Shown piece by piece: positions 15,537 to 23,961 of a stretch of 64,000 bases of DNA; the stretch's first letter is position 1; each line of letters opens with the position of its first letter. Below the pieces are notes generated by a model that was given only the letters and a program-made list of their open reading frames with translations, was not told the origin of the DNA and searched no databases. The translations under genes were made by a program, and so were the position numbers. Origin of the DNA: DASXHD01 sp036488725 (GTDB lineage Bacteria > Myxococcota_A > Polyangia > Polyangiales > Polyangiaceae); assembly GCA_036488725.1 (NCBI GenBank), contig DASXHD010000003.1:62001-126000 (forward strand). Reading direction: 5' to 3'.

Positions 15537-16910
15537 GTGGGGCACGACCATCACTTTCTCGAGAGGCTCGATCGCGCACCGCGGGAGCACGTGGAGTTCG
15601 CGCTCGGTCTCTACCGCGATCACGAAGCGGTCCGATACGTGCTCCGGCATCTGCGTGTCGCGCCTTCGGTGAAGCGCGTCGCGCTCTCGCTCGACGCCGG
15701 CGAGCGAGGCCCGTGGGCAGTCGTCGCGCGCGACGGCGCGTTCGTGACGTGTTTGGGCGTGGACATGTCGACCGGTTCGCTGCCCATCGTCGGGCGCGCG
15801 CGTCTCGACGCGCTCCTCGCCAAACATCGTGACCAAAGAGCGCGAGACAGCACGCGCGATCTCGAGACGCGGGCGAACGAGCCGCTCGCCCATTTTTTTC
15901 GCCGTCTTTACCGCCGCGCCGACGCGCTCACGCGCGAGGAGTTCGTCGCGCTCTCGTCGGTGCAGCCGCTCATCGGCGACGCGTTCTTTCAACACGGCGT
16001 GGAGTCGGCGAGCTTGGTCCTCGATCAGGCTCCGCTCCTGCGCGGCATCGACAAACCGCGCGGGGCCGACCTCGAGCGCGCGCGGCTCGTCGAACGAAAT
16101 CGCTGGCTCGCGGGCCACATGATCTTGCTCGCGTCGATGGGCGACCGACTGCTGCTCGATGCCTTCGTCCGCGTCGCCGCGAAGCTCGACGGCTCGCTCA
16201 CGGCGAACATGACGGTGCTCGCGTCGAACACGCTCGCGCTCCGCGCCGCGTGGGCGGCGGCGCGCGTCGGAAAGGCCCTCCTTCCCGGTTATCGCGCGCG
16301 CGCGAGCCGCATCAAGAGCTTCGTCGACGCGCTCGACGTCGCGCTGCCGGTTCTCGCGATCGGCTTGCGTCACGGGGCCGCGCGCGACGACGCGCGGCGC
16401 ATCCTCGCCGCGTTGCACAAGTCCGGCAACGAAGGCGACCCCACGTGTCGGGATCTTTGCGCCGAGCACGCGCTCGCGGTTCTCGACGGAGCGGTCACCG
16501 AAGCGAAGGCGCTCGACGTTGGGCGCGAGATCTTCATCTCCATGACGCGCCACTTGCCGGAAGGAGACCCCTACCGGTACGCCGAGGCGTCGGCGGTGCC
16601 GGACGATCTCGCGATGACCACCGCGCTCGAGTTCGACGGATTCCCGTGGGACAAACGCGACATCGTCACACTCTTCGCGGCCGCGACATTTCTCGGGCGC
16701 GCGCGCGCCGAGGACTTTTACTTTCCGCGCGAGGTGGTGACGCGCGTCATCGTCGAGACGACGCCGGAGGAGATCGCCGAGTACGTTTGGCGCCTCGACG
16801 CGACCGTCGCCCTCGCTCCATCGACCGTCCACAGAGCGCCCAAGCCGGGCCGCAACGACCCGTGCTCGTGCGGCAGCGGCGAGAAATTCAAACGCTGCTG
16901 CGGCGCGTGA
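15537..16910 (+). CDS. SEC-C metal-binding-motif protein
   Basis: Protein of 457 residues (from the chosen start) ending in a canonical SEC-C zinc motif, 'KPGRNDPCSCGSGEKFKRCC' plus G-A, the C-x-C-x8-CC ligand set found in SecA tails and in many unrelated proteins. The rest is mainly helical and unrecognised. GTG at 15537 was chosen because GGGGAG lies just upstream; an alternative TTG at 15519 falls inside the palindromic repeat. Codon use is chromosomal. The stop TGA is followed at once by a degenerate repeat half. No biochemical role can be assigned beyond metal binding. Confidence 0.82.
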   Translation: MGHDHHFLERLDRAPREHVEFALGLYRDHEAVRYVLRHLRVAPSVKRVALSLDAGERGPWAVVARDGAFVTCLGVDMSTGSLPIVGRARLDALLAKHRDQRARDSTRDLETRANEPLAHFFRRLYRRADALTREEFVALSSVQPLIGDAFFQHGVESASLVLDQAPLLRGIDKPRGADLERARLVERNRWLAGHMILLASMGDRLLLDAFVRVAAKLDGSLTANMTVLASNTLALRAAWAAARVGKALLPGYRARASRIKSFVDALDVALPVLAIGLRHGAARDDARRILAALHKSGNEGDPTCRDLCAEHALAVLDGAVTEAKALDVGREIFISMTRHLPEGDPYRYAEASAVPDDLAMTTALEFDGFPWDKRDIVTLFAAATFLGRARAEDFYFPREVVTRVIVETTPEEIAEYVWRLDATVALAPSTVHRAPKPGRNDPCSCGSGEKFKRCCGA

Positions 16911-16927
16911 ACCGGCAACGTCGCGGC
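16908..16927. repeat. degenerate palindromic repeat half, copy 6
   Basis: Sequence accggcaacgtcgcgg (16911-16926) directly after the SEC-C stop codon preserves the left arm and centre of the element but not the right arm. Confidence 0.5.
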
Positions 16928-16933
16928 GGGAGA

Positions 16934-18256
16934 TCAGGGAAAGATCTCTCGCTCCTTGTAGACAGCCTCAATCCGCTGCAACGCCAGCGCGTACGCCGCG
17001 ATCCGCCGGTCCACCTTCTTGTGCCGCGAGAACGTATCCACCGCGCGATACACGCGCTTCATCGCGGCTTCGAGCTTCTCGTCGACCTCTTCGAGCGTCC
17101 AGCTCTCGCTGCGCTTGTTCTGAACCCACTCGTAGTAGCTGACGGTGACGCCGCCCGAGTTCGCGAGCACGTCCGGCAAAATGTCGATGCCGCGATCGAG
17201 CAGCACCTTCTCGCCCGCCGGATGCGTCGGCCCGTTGGCGCCCTCGACGACGACACGCGCTTGAATCGCCGACGCTTCGTCCTCGCCGATTTGATTCTCG
17301 AGCGCGCACGGCGCGCAGATGTCGACCTTCTGCCCCCAGAACTCTTCGCGCGAGATCACTTTGCCCGCCGGGTAGCCGGCGATCGAGCCGTGCTTTTCGA
17401 CGTGGTCTTGGAGCTTGTGCGGATTGAACCCCTCGGGGTTGTAGAGGTAGCCCGAGTGATCGCCGACGGCGACGGTCGACACGCCGAGCTTCGAGAGCAA
17501 GACGGCGAAGTGCGAGCCGACGTTGCCGAAGCCTTGAACGCTCATCGTCGAGCCTTCGAGGTCGAAGCCTTTGTCCTTCGCCCACTCGGTCAGGCAGTGG
17601 ACCATGCCTTGACCCGTCGCCTTCGTGCGCCCGAGCGTTCCGCCGCTCGCGACCGGCTTGCCGGTGACGACGCCCTTCACGCTCTGCTTCTGCGCGGCGC
17701 CGACCATGTTCGAGTACGTGTCCATCATCCACGCCATGGTCTGCGAGTTGGTGCCCATGTCCGGCGCGGGGATGTCGTACTCGGGTCCGATGTTCTCGCC
17801 GAGCGCGTGCGTGAAGCGACGCGTGATGCGCTGGAGCTCGTCGCGCGACACCGAGCGCGGATCGAATTTGATTCCGCCTTTGCCGCCGCCGTACGGGATG
17901 CCCATCAGCGAGCCCTTCCACGTCATCATCGTGGCGAGCGCTTTCACCTCGTCGAGCGTGACCATCGGGGCGTAGCGAATGCCGCCTTTGAACGGCCCGA
18001 GGATGTTGTTGTGCTGAACGCGGTACCCTTTGAAGATGCGGACCTCGCCGCTGTCCATCTTCACGGGGAAGTTGACGATGATCTCGTTCTTCGGCTGCGA
18101 GAGGATCGAGTTCACGTACGGCGCGAGGTTGATCGTCTTCGACGCGGCGTCGAGGTAGCCCTGAACGACGCGGAAGAAGTCGTACTCGTTGCCGATGGCG
18201 CGCGCCGACGCGGGCGCAGCGGGAATGTTGGTTTGGCTCGGGCTTTTCAGGTTCAT
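16934..18256 (-). CDS. gdhA: glutamate dehydrogenase (Glu/Leu/Phe/Val family)
   Basis: NAD(P)-dependent dehydrogenase of 440 residues interconverting glutamate and 2-oxoglutarate plus ammonia. Substrate-binding motifs are 'GPFKGGIRYAP' and 'MTWKGSLMGIPYGGGKGGIK' (catalytic Lys region); the dinucleotide site is 'VQGFGNVGSHFAVLLSKLG'. The length suits the hexameric class. The start at MNLKSPSQ overlaps the cdsA stop by ATGA, so the gene is the last member of the uppS-cdsA-gdh run. Coenzyme preference is not decided by what I can read; the overall sequence looks like NAD-type enzymes. Confidence 0.92.
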   Translation of the reverse strand: MNLKSPSQTNIPAAPASARAIGNEYDFFRVVQGYLDAASKTINLAPYVNSILSQPKNEIIVNFPVKMDSGEVRIFKGYRVQHNNILGPFKGGIRYAPMVTLDEVKALATMMTWKGSLMGIPYGGGKGGIKFDPRSVSRDELQRITRRFTHALGENIGPEYDIPAPDMGTNSQTMAWMMDTYSNMVGAAQKQSVKGVVTGKPVASGGTLGRTKATGQGMVHCLTEWAKDKGFDLEGSTMSVQGFGNVGSHFAVLLSKLGVSTVAVGDHSGYLYNPEGFNPHKLQDHVEKHGSIAGYPAGKVISREEFWGQKVDICAPCALENQIGEDEASAIQARVVVEGANGPTHPAGEKVLLDRGIDILPDVLANSGGVTVSYYEWVQNKRSESWTLEEVDEKLEAAMKRVYRAVDTFSRHKKVDRRIAAYALALQRIEAVYKEREIFP

Positions 18257-19065
18257 GTTGTGTTGTTCCAGAGCGTGTAGAGATAGACGACGGTGCTCGT
18301 CAAGATGAGCGCGTCGATCCGATCCAGAATACCGCCGTGACCGGGCACGATGGCACCGGAATCTTTGACTCCCATGGATCGTTTGAGCAACGACTCGCCG
18401 AGATCTCCCGCTTGACCCAGCGCGCCGGCGACCAGCGCGAGCGGGACGGCGTGCCAGAGCGGGATGCTCGGCAAGAACCAAAAGTGCGCGAGGAGCGCCC
18501 CGACGACCGCACCGCCGAGCCCGCCGAAGGCGCCGGCGATCGTCTTCTTCGGGCTGACGGCCTCGTAGAGCTTGCGTTTGCCCAAGAAACGGCCCGCAAA
18601 ATAGCCGCCCGTATCGCTGAACCAGGCGAACATCAGCGTCATGACGACGTAGCTCGCGCCGTGCGGGACGTCGCGACGGATGAGCGCGAGCCAGCCGAGC
18701 GGCACCGCGACGAACAGCGGCGCGACGCTCATCGTGATGGCGCGCAGCGCTGCTGTTCGCATGTCACCGAGGCGAAATAGCGTCAGCACCGGCCCGGCGA
18801 CCGGCACGACGGCGAGCACCGTGAGCCACCATCGGGGGTCGTGCCCGAAATAAAGCGCGATCGACACGGCGATCGCGAGGGCGAGCGCGATCCCTTGCGA
18901 GACGCGATCGCCTTTGTGCGTCATCGAGACGAGCTCGTAAGTGCCGATCAGCGACGCCGACAAAATGAGGAGATAAAGCCCCCACGCCGGCCCGTGATAG
19001 AGCAGCAGGAGCAGGAGCGGCACGAAGACCGCCGCCGTGATCAGACGTACGGCGAGGTTCGACAT
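18253..19065 (-). CDS. cdsA: phosphatidate cytidylyltransferase
   Basis: Integral membrane enzyme of 270 residues making CDP-diacylglycerol from CTP and phosphatidate, the branch point of phospholipid synthesis. Several membrane helices are obvious. The C-terminal family signature 'SMGVKDSGAIVPGHGGILDR' followed by ID is complete, including the metal-binding K-D and D-R-x-D. It directly abuts uppS (its ATG follows the uppS TAA with no gap), the common uppS-cdsA order. Confidence 0.96.
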   Translation of the reverse strand: MSNLAVRLITAAVFVPLLLLLLYHGPAWGLYLLILSASLIGTYELVSMTHKGDRVSQGIALALAIAVSIALYFGHDPRWWLTVLAVVPVAGPVLTLFRLGDMRTAALRAITMSVAPLFVAVPLGWLALIRRDVPHGASYVVMTLMFAWFSDTGGYFAGRFLGKRKLYEAVSPKKTIAGAFGGLGGAVVGALLAHFWFLPSIPLWHAVPLALVAGALGQAGDLGESLLKRSMGVKDSGAIVPGHGGILDRIDALILTSTVVYLYTLWNNTT

Positions 19066-19812
19066 TTACGCCGCGTCGTTGGCTGCCAAGCCTTTGCCCA
19101 CCAACCCGAAGCGGCGCTCGCGCGCCTGATAGCTCGCGACCGCTTCGTACAAATGCTCCGCGTCGAAGTCGGGCCAGAGGACGTCGGCGAAATGGAGCTC
19201 GGCGTACGCGAGGCCGTAGAGCAAGAAGTTGGAGATCCGACGTTCTCCGCCGGTGCGAATCACGAGGTCCGGGTCGCCGACGCTGAGGCTCGGCATGAGG
19301 CCGTGGAGCGCCGTCTCGGTCACTTGGTCGGCGCCGATTTCGCCGGCTTCGACGCGCCGCGCGAGCTCGCGCGCGGCGGCCACGATTTCTTCGCGGCCGC
19401 CGTAGCTGAGCGCGAGCGTCAGCGTCATCTCGTGGTTCGACTCGCTGTCTTGGCGGAGCGGGTCGAGCACCGCGCGGACGACGTGCGGCAAGCGCCCGAT
19501 GTTGCCGATGGCGTTCAGCCGAATGCCGTTGCCGAGGATTTCGCCGCGCTCGGTCAGAAGAAACTCGCGGAGGAGCTCCATGAGCGCGTCGACCTCGTCT
19601 TCGGGGCGCGCCCAGTTTTGCTCGCTGAACGCGTAGAGCGTCAGCGCGCGCAGACCGAGACGGCGCGCCGCTCGCACGACGCGCCGCACGGCGTGCGACC
19701 CTTCGCGATGCCCGCGCGAGCGCAGCTCGCCGCGAAGCTGCGCCCAGCGCCCGTTGCCGTCCATGATGATGCCGACGTGGCTCGGCAGATTTCGGGCTTC
19801 GACGAGGACCAT
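19066..19812 (-). CDS. uppS: isoprenyl transferase (undecaprenyl diphosphate synthase)
   Basis: Cis-prenyltransferase of 248 residues that elongates farnesyl diphosphate to the C55 lipid carrier for peptidoglycan. The first signature 'HVGIIMDGNGRWAQLRG' holds the Mg-binding Asp; 'TLYAFSEQNWARP' and the C-terminal 'DLVIRTGGERRISNFLLYGL' segment with 'AYAELHFADVLWPDF' are also typical. First gene of uppS-cdsA-gdh. Confidence 0.96.
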   Translation of the reverse strand: MVLVEARNLPSHVGIIMDGNGRWAQLRGELRSRGHREGSHAVRRVVRAARRLGLRALTLYAFSEQNWARPEDEVDALMELLREFLLTERGEILGNGIRLNAIGNIGRLPHVVRAVLDPLRQDSESNHEMTLTLALSYGGREEIVAAARELARRVEAGEIGADQVTETALHGLMPSLSVGDPDLVIRTGGERRISNFLLYGLAYAELHFADVLWPDFDAEHLYEAVASYQARERRFGLVGKGLAANDAA

Positions 19813-19864
19813 GGTTGCGAGCGCGGGCCGAATACCATGGAACGCGCCGAGGCCGCAAAACGTA

Positions 19865-20503
19865 TCACGCGACGCGGCCGAGCGGCGACGGGGCCGTGTT
19901 TTTCCAAGCCGGGAGCGCGCTCATGCGCTCGAACCACGCACGCACGTTGGCGTACGGCTCGAGCGGCAGCTTCGCGGCGGCGGCGTGATCGAGCGAGCTC
20001 GCGATCGCGACGTCGGCGATCGTGAGCTCGGAACCCGCGAGGAGCTGCCGGCCCGCGAGGTGCGCGTCGAGCACGCGCGCGAGCGGGTGCAGCGACTGCT
20101 CGTGCCGCGCGAGCTGCGCCGGGTCGGCGTCGTGGCCGGTGACGAGCTTCTTCCAAAGCCGCTCGAACGTGATGCCGCCGATCGCGACGCTCCAATGATT
20201 GAGGCCCCACGCGAGCCAGCGATTCACTTCGGCGCGCGCGCGGAGCTCGCGCGGATAAAGCCGCTCGCCGCCCGCGGTCTTGTCGCAGAGATATTGCAGA
20301 ATCGCGGTCGACTCCCAAAGGACGAAGTCGCCGTCCTCGAGCACGGGCACTTTGCCGTTCGGGTTGAGCGCGCCGAGACGTTTGCGGTCCTCGGGTTTCA
20401 TCAGGTCGATCACGTCGGACTCGAATTCGAGCCCGAGAAGCGCGGCGACGATGGCGACCTTGCGAGAGTTGGACGAGAGAGGATTGTGATGAAGTTTGAT
20501 CAT
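19865..20503 (-). CDS. glutathione S-transferase family protein
   Basis: Protein of 212 residues with an N-terminal thioredoxin-like domain ('MIKLHHNPLSSNSRKVAIVA', 'NPNGKVPVLEDGDFVLWEST') and an all-helical C-terminal domain with 'TIADVAIAS' N-capping motif. Likely cytosolic conjugation or thiol-transfer activity; the catalytic residue is probably Ser10 or Ser11 in the first loop. Same strand as uppS, 52 bases upstream, possibly co-transcribed. The 131 bases upstream contain no gene and separate it from a divergent gene. Confidence 0.88.
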   Translation of the reverse strand: MIKLHHNPLSSNSRKVAIVAALLGLEFESDVIDLMKPEDRKRLGALNPNGKVPVLEDGDFVLWESTAILQYLCDKTAGGERLYPRELRARAEVNRWLAWGLNHWSVAIGGITFERLWKKLVTGHDADPAQLARHEQSLHPLARVLDAHLAGRQLLAGSELTIADVAIASSLDHAAAAKLPLEPYANVRAWFERMSALPAWKNTAPSPLGRVA

Positions 20504-20634
20504 GCGGGCAGCTTAGCCGCAGCCAATGTCAGCCTTATGTCAGCTTTGAAATCGCGAGCTCGGCTTTGCCGGAGCGCCGGCGTGGCCATCGGCCTCGTTG
20601 CGCGCGGGCCGCGCGAGACCAACGATCCATGTGA

Positions 20635-21186
20635 ATGCGTGAAACGTTTTGGGCCGTCCTCGGCGCGCTGGCGTCGGGTGTGTTCGTGGCAGGCGCCGGT
20701 AGCGCGGCGGTCTTCGCGAAGCACCGCGTGCATCCGCGCGTGACCGCCACGGCGATCGTCTACCAAGCGAATACGCAAGCCTCGGCGCCGTGGCAGGGCG
20801 ACACGCCGGACGACGAATCTTCGGTCGAGGCGCGGCCGCGCACGCCCGAGGTGAAGCGCGTGCTGCCGATTTTCGATGCGCGTTTGCTCGCCGGTTGCAG
20901 TCAGCGCGATCTCGACACGATCGATTCGCGCCTTCACGACGCGATCGGCATCGGCGCGCCGCTCTACAACGCGGGCGACGTCTCCGGTTCGTATTACGCG
21001 TACGACGCGGCCGCGCACTCGATCGCGCTCACCGTCGAAAAGCGCTGCAAAGGCCCGGCGAAAGCGCTCGAAGACGGTCGCGTGCGCGCGGCGACGCGCG
21101 CGTCGTTGCCCGAGCAAGCTTGGGCGATGCGCGACGTGTTCGACGGCTTGCTCGACGTCATCGCCCGCCGCGGGACGGAGCTGTAG
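20635..21186 (+). CDS. hypothetical secreted or membrane-anchored protein
   Basis: Predicted protein of 183 residues, not recognised. An N-terminal hydrophobic stretch (about 5-28, FWAVLGALASGVFVAGAGSA) suggests an uncleaved anchor or signal. The exported part contains two Cys (LAGCSQ and EKRCKG) that could pair. It precedes the Ser/Thr kinase gene by 14 bases on the same strand and may be its accessory or substrate; that is inference from position. Confidence 0.72.
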   Translation: MRETFWAVLGALASGVFVAGAGSAAVFAKHRVHPRVTATAIVYQANTQASAPWQGDTPDDESSVEARPRTPEVKRVLPIFDARLLAGCSQRDLDTIDSRLHDAIGIGAPLYNAGDVSGSYYAYDAAAHSIALTVEKRCKGPAKALEDGRVRAATRASLPEQAWAMRDVFDGLLDVIARRGTEL

Positions 21187-21200
21187 TAGAACCTACGCCC

Positions 21201-22358
21201 GTGCCACCTCCCGAGCGATCGAAGGGACAAGTCGTCGCAGGCCGCTTTCGGCTCGTCGACCAAGTCGGCCGCGGCGGGATGGGGAGCGTTTGGACCGCGC
21301 ATCACTTGACGCTCAAGGTCGACGTCGCCGTGAAGTTCATGGATGGCGCATTTTTGATCGGCGACGACACGCTGCTGAAGCGGTTTCAAAAAGAAGCGAC
21401 CGCCGCCGCGTCGATTCAGAGCCCGAACGTCGTGCGCATTCTCGATTTCGGAAAAGACGACGCGGGCCGGCCGTACCTCGCGATGGAGCTGCTTCACGGC
21501 GAGGAGCTCGAGCAGCGCATCGAGCGCGATGGGCCGCTGCCGCTTGCGCTGATGAAAAAAGTGATCGTCGAGACGTGCAAAGGTCTGGCGGCCGCGCACG
21601 CCGCCGGCGTGATTCATCGCGACCTCAAGCCGGAGAACGTTTTTCTCTGTCGCGATCCGCACGCGCGCGCGGACGACACCGGCGCGTTCGCCGACGTGCA
21701 CGTGAAGCTCCTCGACTTCGGCATCGCGCGCGCCGACCGCGAGCTCTCGGGCACCGGCAACCTGACGATCACGGGGCAGCTCCTCGGGACGCCGATGTTC
21801 ATGTCGCCGGAGCAAGCGCTCGGCCGGCGCGACGTCGACGCGCGGAGCGATCTCTATTCGCTCGGCGTCGTCGCGTACAAATGCTTGACCGGTCACGCTC
21901 CTTACGAAGAGAGCGACACCGTCGGAGAGATCATCGTCTCGATCACGACCAAGGAGCCGCGCGATCCCGTCGAGCTCCGAAAAGATCTTCCGCCCGCGGT
22001 GATCGCGTGGCTCCACAAGGCGCTCGCCAAGGAGCGCGAAGATCGTTTTCAAACGGCGAAAGAGATGGCCGAGGCGTTCGTCTCGGCGTGCGACGTGCGC
22101 GGCATGCTCGTGAGTTTCTCGGGGCTCGACGTCGACGACACCGGCAAGCCCGACGTCGATTTCGATCGCGTCTCGGATTCGCCGCCGTCGCAGACGCGCT
22201 CGAGCGACGCGCCGCGATCGTCGACGACGTCCGCCGCGAGGACCGCGAGCGTGCGTCCGCCGCGGAGGCCCCCGCCGTTTCCGACGGTGCTCGTCATCGC
22301 GCTCGGCGCAATCGTCGCGCTCGGCATCGGCGTCGCGTACGCGCTGCTTCACCGCTGA
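21201..22358 (+). CDS. eukaryotic-type Ser/Thr protein kinase, membrane-anchored
   Basis: Kinase of 385 residues beginning at a GTG. The Hanks-type domain spans about 14-290: Gly loop GRGGMGSV (23-30), Lys45 in VAVKF, catalytic HRDLKPEN (139-146, Asp141), DFG (172-174), and the activation segment 'GTPMFMSPEQALG'. A Ser/Thr/Pro-rich linker leads to a C-terminal membrane helix (about 362-383) that ends at the terminus. There is no periplasmic sensor, so it probably responds through partners. Such kinases are abundant in myxobacteria. All catalytic residues are present. Confidence 0.93.
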   Translation: MPPPERSKGQVVAGRFRLVDQVGRGGMGSVWTAHHLTLKVDVAVKFMDGAFLIGDDTLLKRFQKEATAAASIQSPNVVRILDFGKDDAGRPYLAMELLHGEELEQRIERDGPLPLALMKKVIVETCKGLAAAHAAGVIHRDLKPENVFLCRDPHARADDTGAFADVHVKLLDFGIARADRELSGTGNLTITGQLLGTPMFMSPEQALGRRDVDARSDLYSLGVVAYKCLTGHAPYEESDTVGEIIVSITTKEPRDPVELRKDLPPAVIAWLHKALAKEREDRFQTAKEMAEAFVSACDVRGMLVSFSGLDVDDTGKPDVDFDRVSDSPPSQTRSSDAPRSSTTSAARTASVRPPRRPPPFPTVLVIALGAIVALGIGVAYALLHR

Positions 22359-22385
22359 GCGCCTTTCGGCGGTATCGTGGAGCTC

Positions 22386-23948
22386 ATGCGTCGCAGCGCA
22401 GTCTTTCTTGCTTTCGCGGTGCTCGCGCTTCGATGCGGGAGCTCGCCCGACGCGCCGGAGAGCGGCCCCGCCGACGCCGCGATCGAGACGAGCACCGAGG
22501 GCGGCGCCGAAGCGGGCGCCTCGTGCACCGACGGCATCAAGAACGGCGCCGAGACCGACGTCGACTGCGGCGGACCGACGTGTGCAAAATGCAAAGACGG
22601 GAGCGCGTGCGCGCTCGCGACCGATTGCGCTTCGCAGAGCTGTTCGGCGGGGATCTGCGGCGTGCGAGAATGGTCGGTCGAGTCGCAAGGCAACGACCTC
22701 GTGATCCCGCCGAGCGTTCCGGGCGATCAGATCTGGACGAGCGCCGACCCGTCGGGCCTTTATCTCCAGCCGAACCTCTACGCGTCGAGCGTCGTCTTCT
22801 TGCAGTGGACCGGCGCGCTTCGTTACGTGAGCGGGCCGAACGGGATTTGCCACGTCGGACAACGCTTCGTCGTCGACGACGTGCCGACCGGCGACCCGAG
22901 CTGGGGCAACGCCATCATGGTGCAGAACGGCGCGACGCGCTGGCACGAGATCTTCACCACCGAGCAAGCGATGCCGCTCGGTCCGGGTCTTCACACGATC
23001 GGCGTGCAGATGGTCGAAGCGACCGGCTACGCGACGTGCGAGCTCGACGGCGACACGGGCGCGGGCTACGACCGCTCGCGTCTCACGGTCGCCGCCTACG
23101 ATCCGAAAGACGTTTGGTACGTCGAGTCGAGCGGCGACACGGGCCCGCTCGTGAACAGCCCGTTCGTCGACATTCCTGGCGAGTCGCTCTCGATCACGCT
23201 CAGCGAGGCGAGCCATGTTCAGATCTCGATGAGCGGCACGCAAGACGTCGCGACCGTCCCGCCGGGTTTTCCCGGCGCGGGTTACTGCTCGTATCGGCTC
23301 GTCATCGACGGCACGCCCGAGGGCGATCCGACTTACGGACAAGCGCTCGTCATCAGTGACACCGCCGCGGGTTGGTGGGAGCCCGTCTCGCTCAAGTACG
23401 GGCTCGACATGACCGCGGGCGCGCACACCATCAAAGCGCAGATCGCGAATCCTTCGACGAGCGCCGCGTGCGACGCCGGCCAAGGCAACAACCCGTACGC
23501 GCGCTTTCGCATGTTCGTGTCGAAATCGAAGCAAGGCGGGCCGAGCACGAGCGTCGAATCCACGGGAGGACCCACCATCGTGGGCGCGAACGGCGCGTGG
23601 ACGCCGGTCGGTCTGAGCGCGCAGTTCAAGGTGGGCGCGCCGACGCCCGCGCAGCTCGAGATGTCGGCGATTCAAGAGACGACGACGGGAAGCTCGGGAC
23701 AGTGCTCGTGGCATTTCGTGATCGACGGCTCGCCGCTCGGCGACCCGAACAACGGGCAGACGATCAACGTCGGCGACGCGTCGACGTCGTGGTGGACGAC
23801 GACGTCGCTCCTCTGGGGCCAAACGTTCGCGGCCGGGTCGCACACCGTCAGCGTCGAGGTCCGCAACAGCTCCAACACCGGCGACTGCGGAACCAACGGC
23901 GACGCCAAGAGCTACGGCCGCGCTCGCCTCCTCGTGCGCGTGCCGTGA
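22386..23948 (+). CDS. surface lipoprotein with Cys-rich 'ETDVDCGG' motif and three tandem repeats
   Basis: Predicted lipoprotein of 520 residues (lipobox LRC, Cys17). Residues ~49-93 form a Cys-rich module of the type 'CTDGIKNGAETDVDCGGPTC' followed by CAKC-like spacing, common in myxobacterial surface proteins. The remainder is three divergent repeats of about 130 residues, marked by 'FVVDDVPTGDPSWGN', 'CSYRLVIDGTPEGDPTYGQ' and 'CSWHFVIDGSPLGDPNNGQ'. Each is beta-rich and probably a jelly-roll-like adhesive domain. An in-frame GTG three codons upstream is less likely than the ATG at 22386. Function unknown; surface recognition is inferred. Confidence 0.82.
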   Translation: MRRSAVFLAFAVLALRCGSSPDAPESGPADAAIETSTEGGAEAGASCTDGIKNGAETDVDCGGPTCAKCKDGSACALATDCASQSCSAGICGVREWSVESQGNDLVIPPSVPGDQIWTSADPSGLYLQPNLYASSVVFLQWTGALRYVSGPNGICHVGQRFVVDDVPTGDPSWGNAIMVQNGATRWHEIFTTEQAMPLGPGLHTIGVQMVEATGYATCELDGDTGAGYDRSRLTVAAYDPKDVWYVESSGDTGPLVNSPFVDIPGESLSITLSEASHVQISMSGTQDVATVPPGFPGAGYCSYRLVIDGTPEGDPTYGQALVISDTAAGWWEPVSLKYGLDMTAGAHTIKAQIANPSTSAACDAGQGNNPYARFRMFVSKSKQGGPSTSVESTGGPTIVGANGAWTPVGLSAQFKVGAPTPAQLEMSAIQETTTGSSGQCSWHFVIDGSPLGDPNNGQTINVGDASTSWWTTTSLLWGQTFAAGSHTVSVEVRNSSNTGDCGTNGDAKSYGRARLLVRVP

Positions 23949-23961
23949 TAGATCAAAGGCC

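Noticed and set aside
9835..16927. CRISPR array made of the palindromic repeats
   Set aside because: Copies are kilobases apart or in simple pairs, without regular spacers or cas genes.
20504..20634. Possible small RNA or terminator in the gap before the hypothetical gene
   Set aside because: No stable hairpin with a T-run or recognisable RNA family was seen; the short tgtcagc repeats are too weak.
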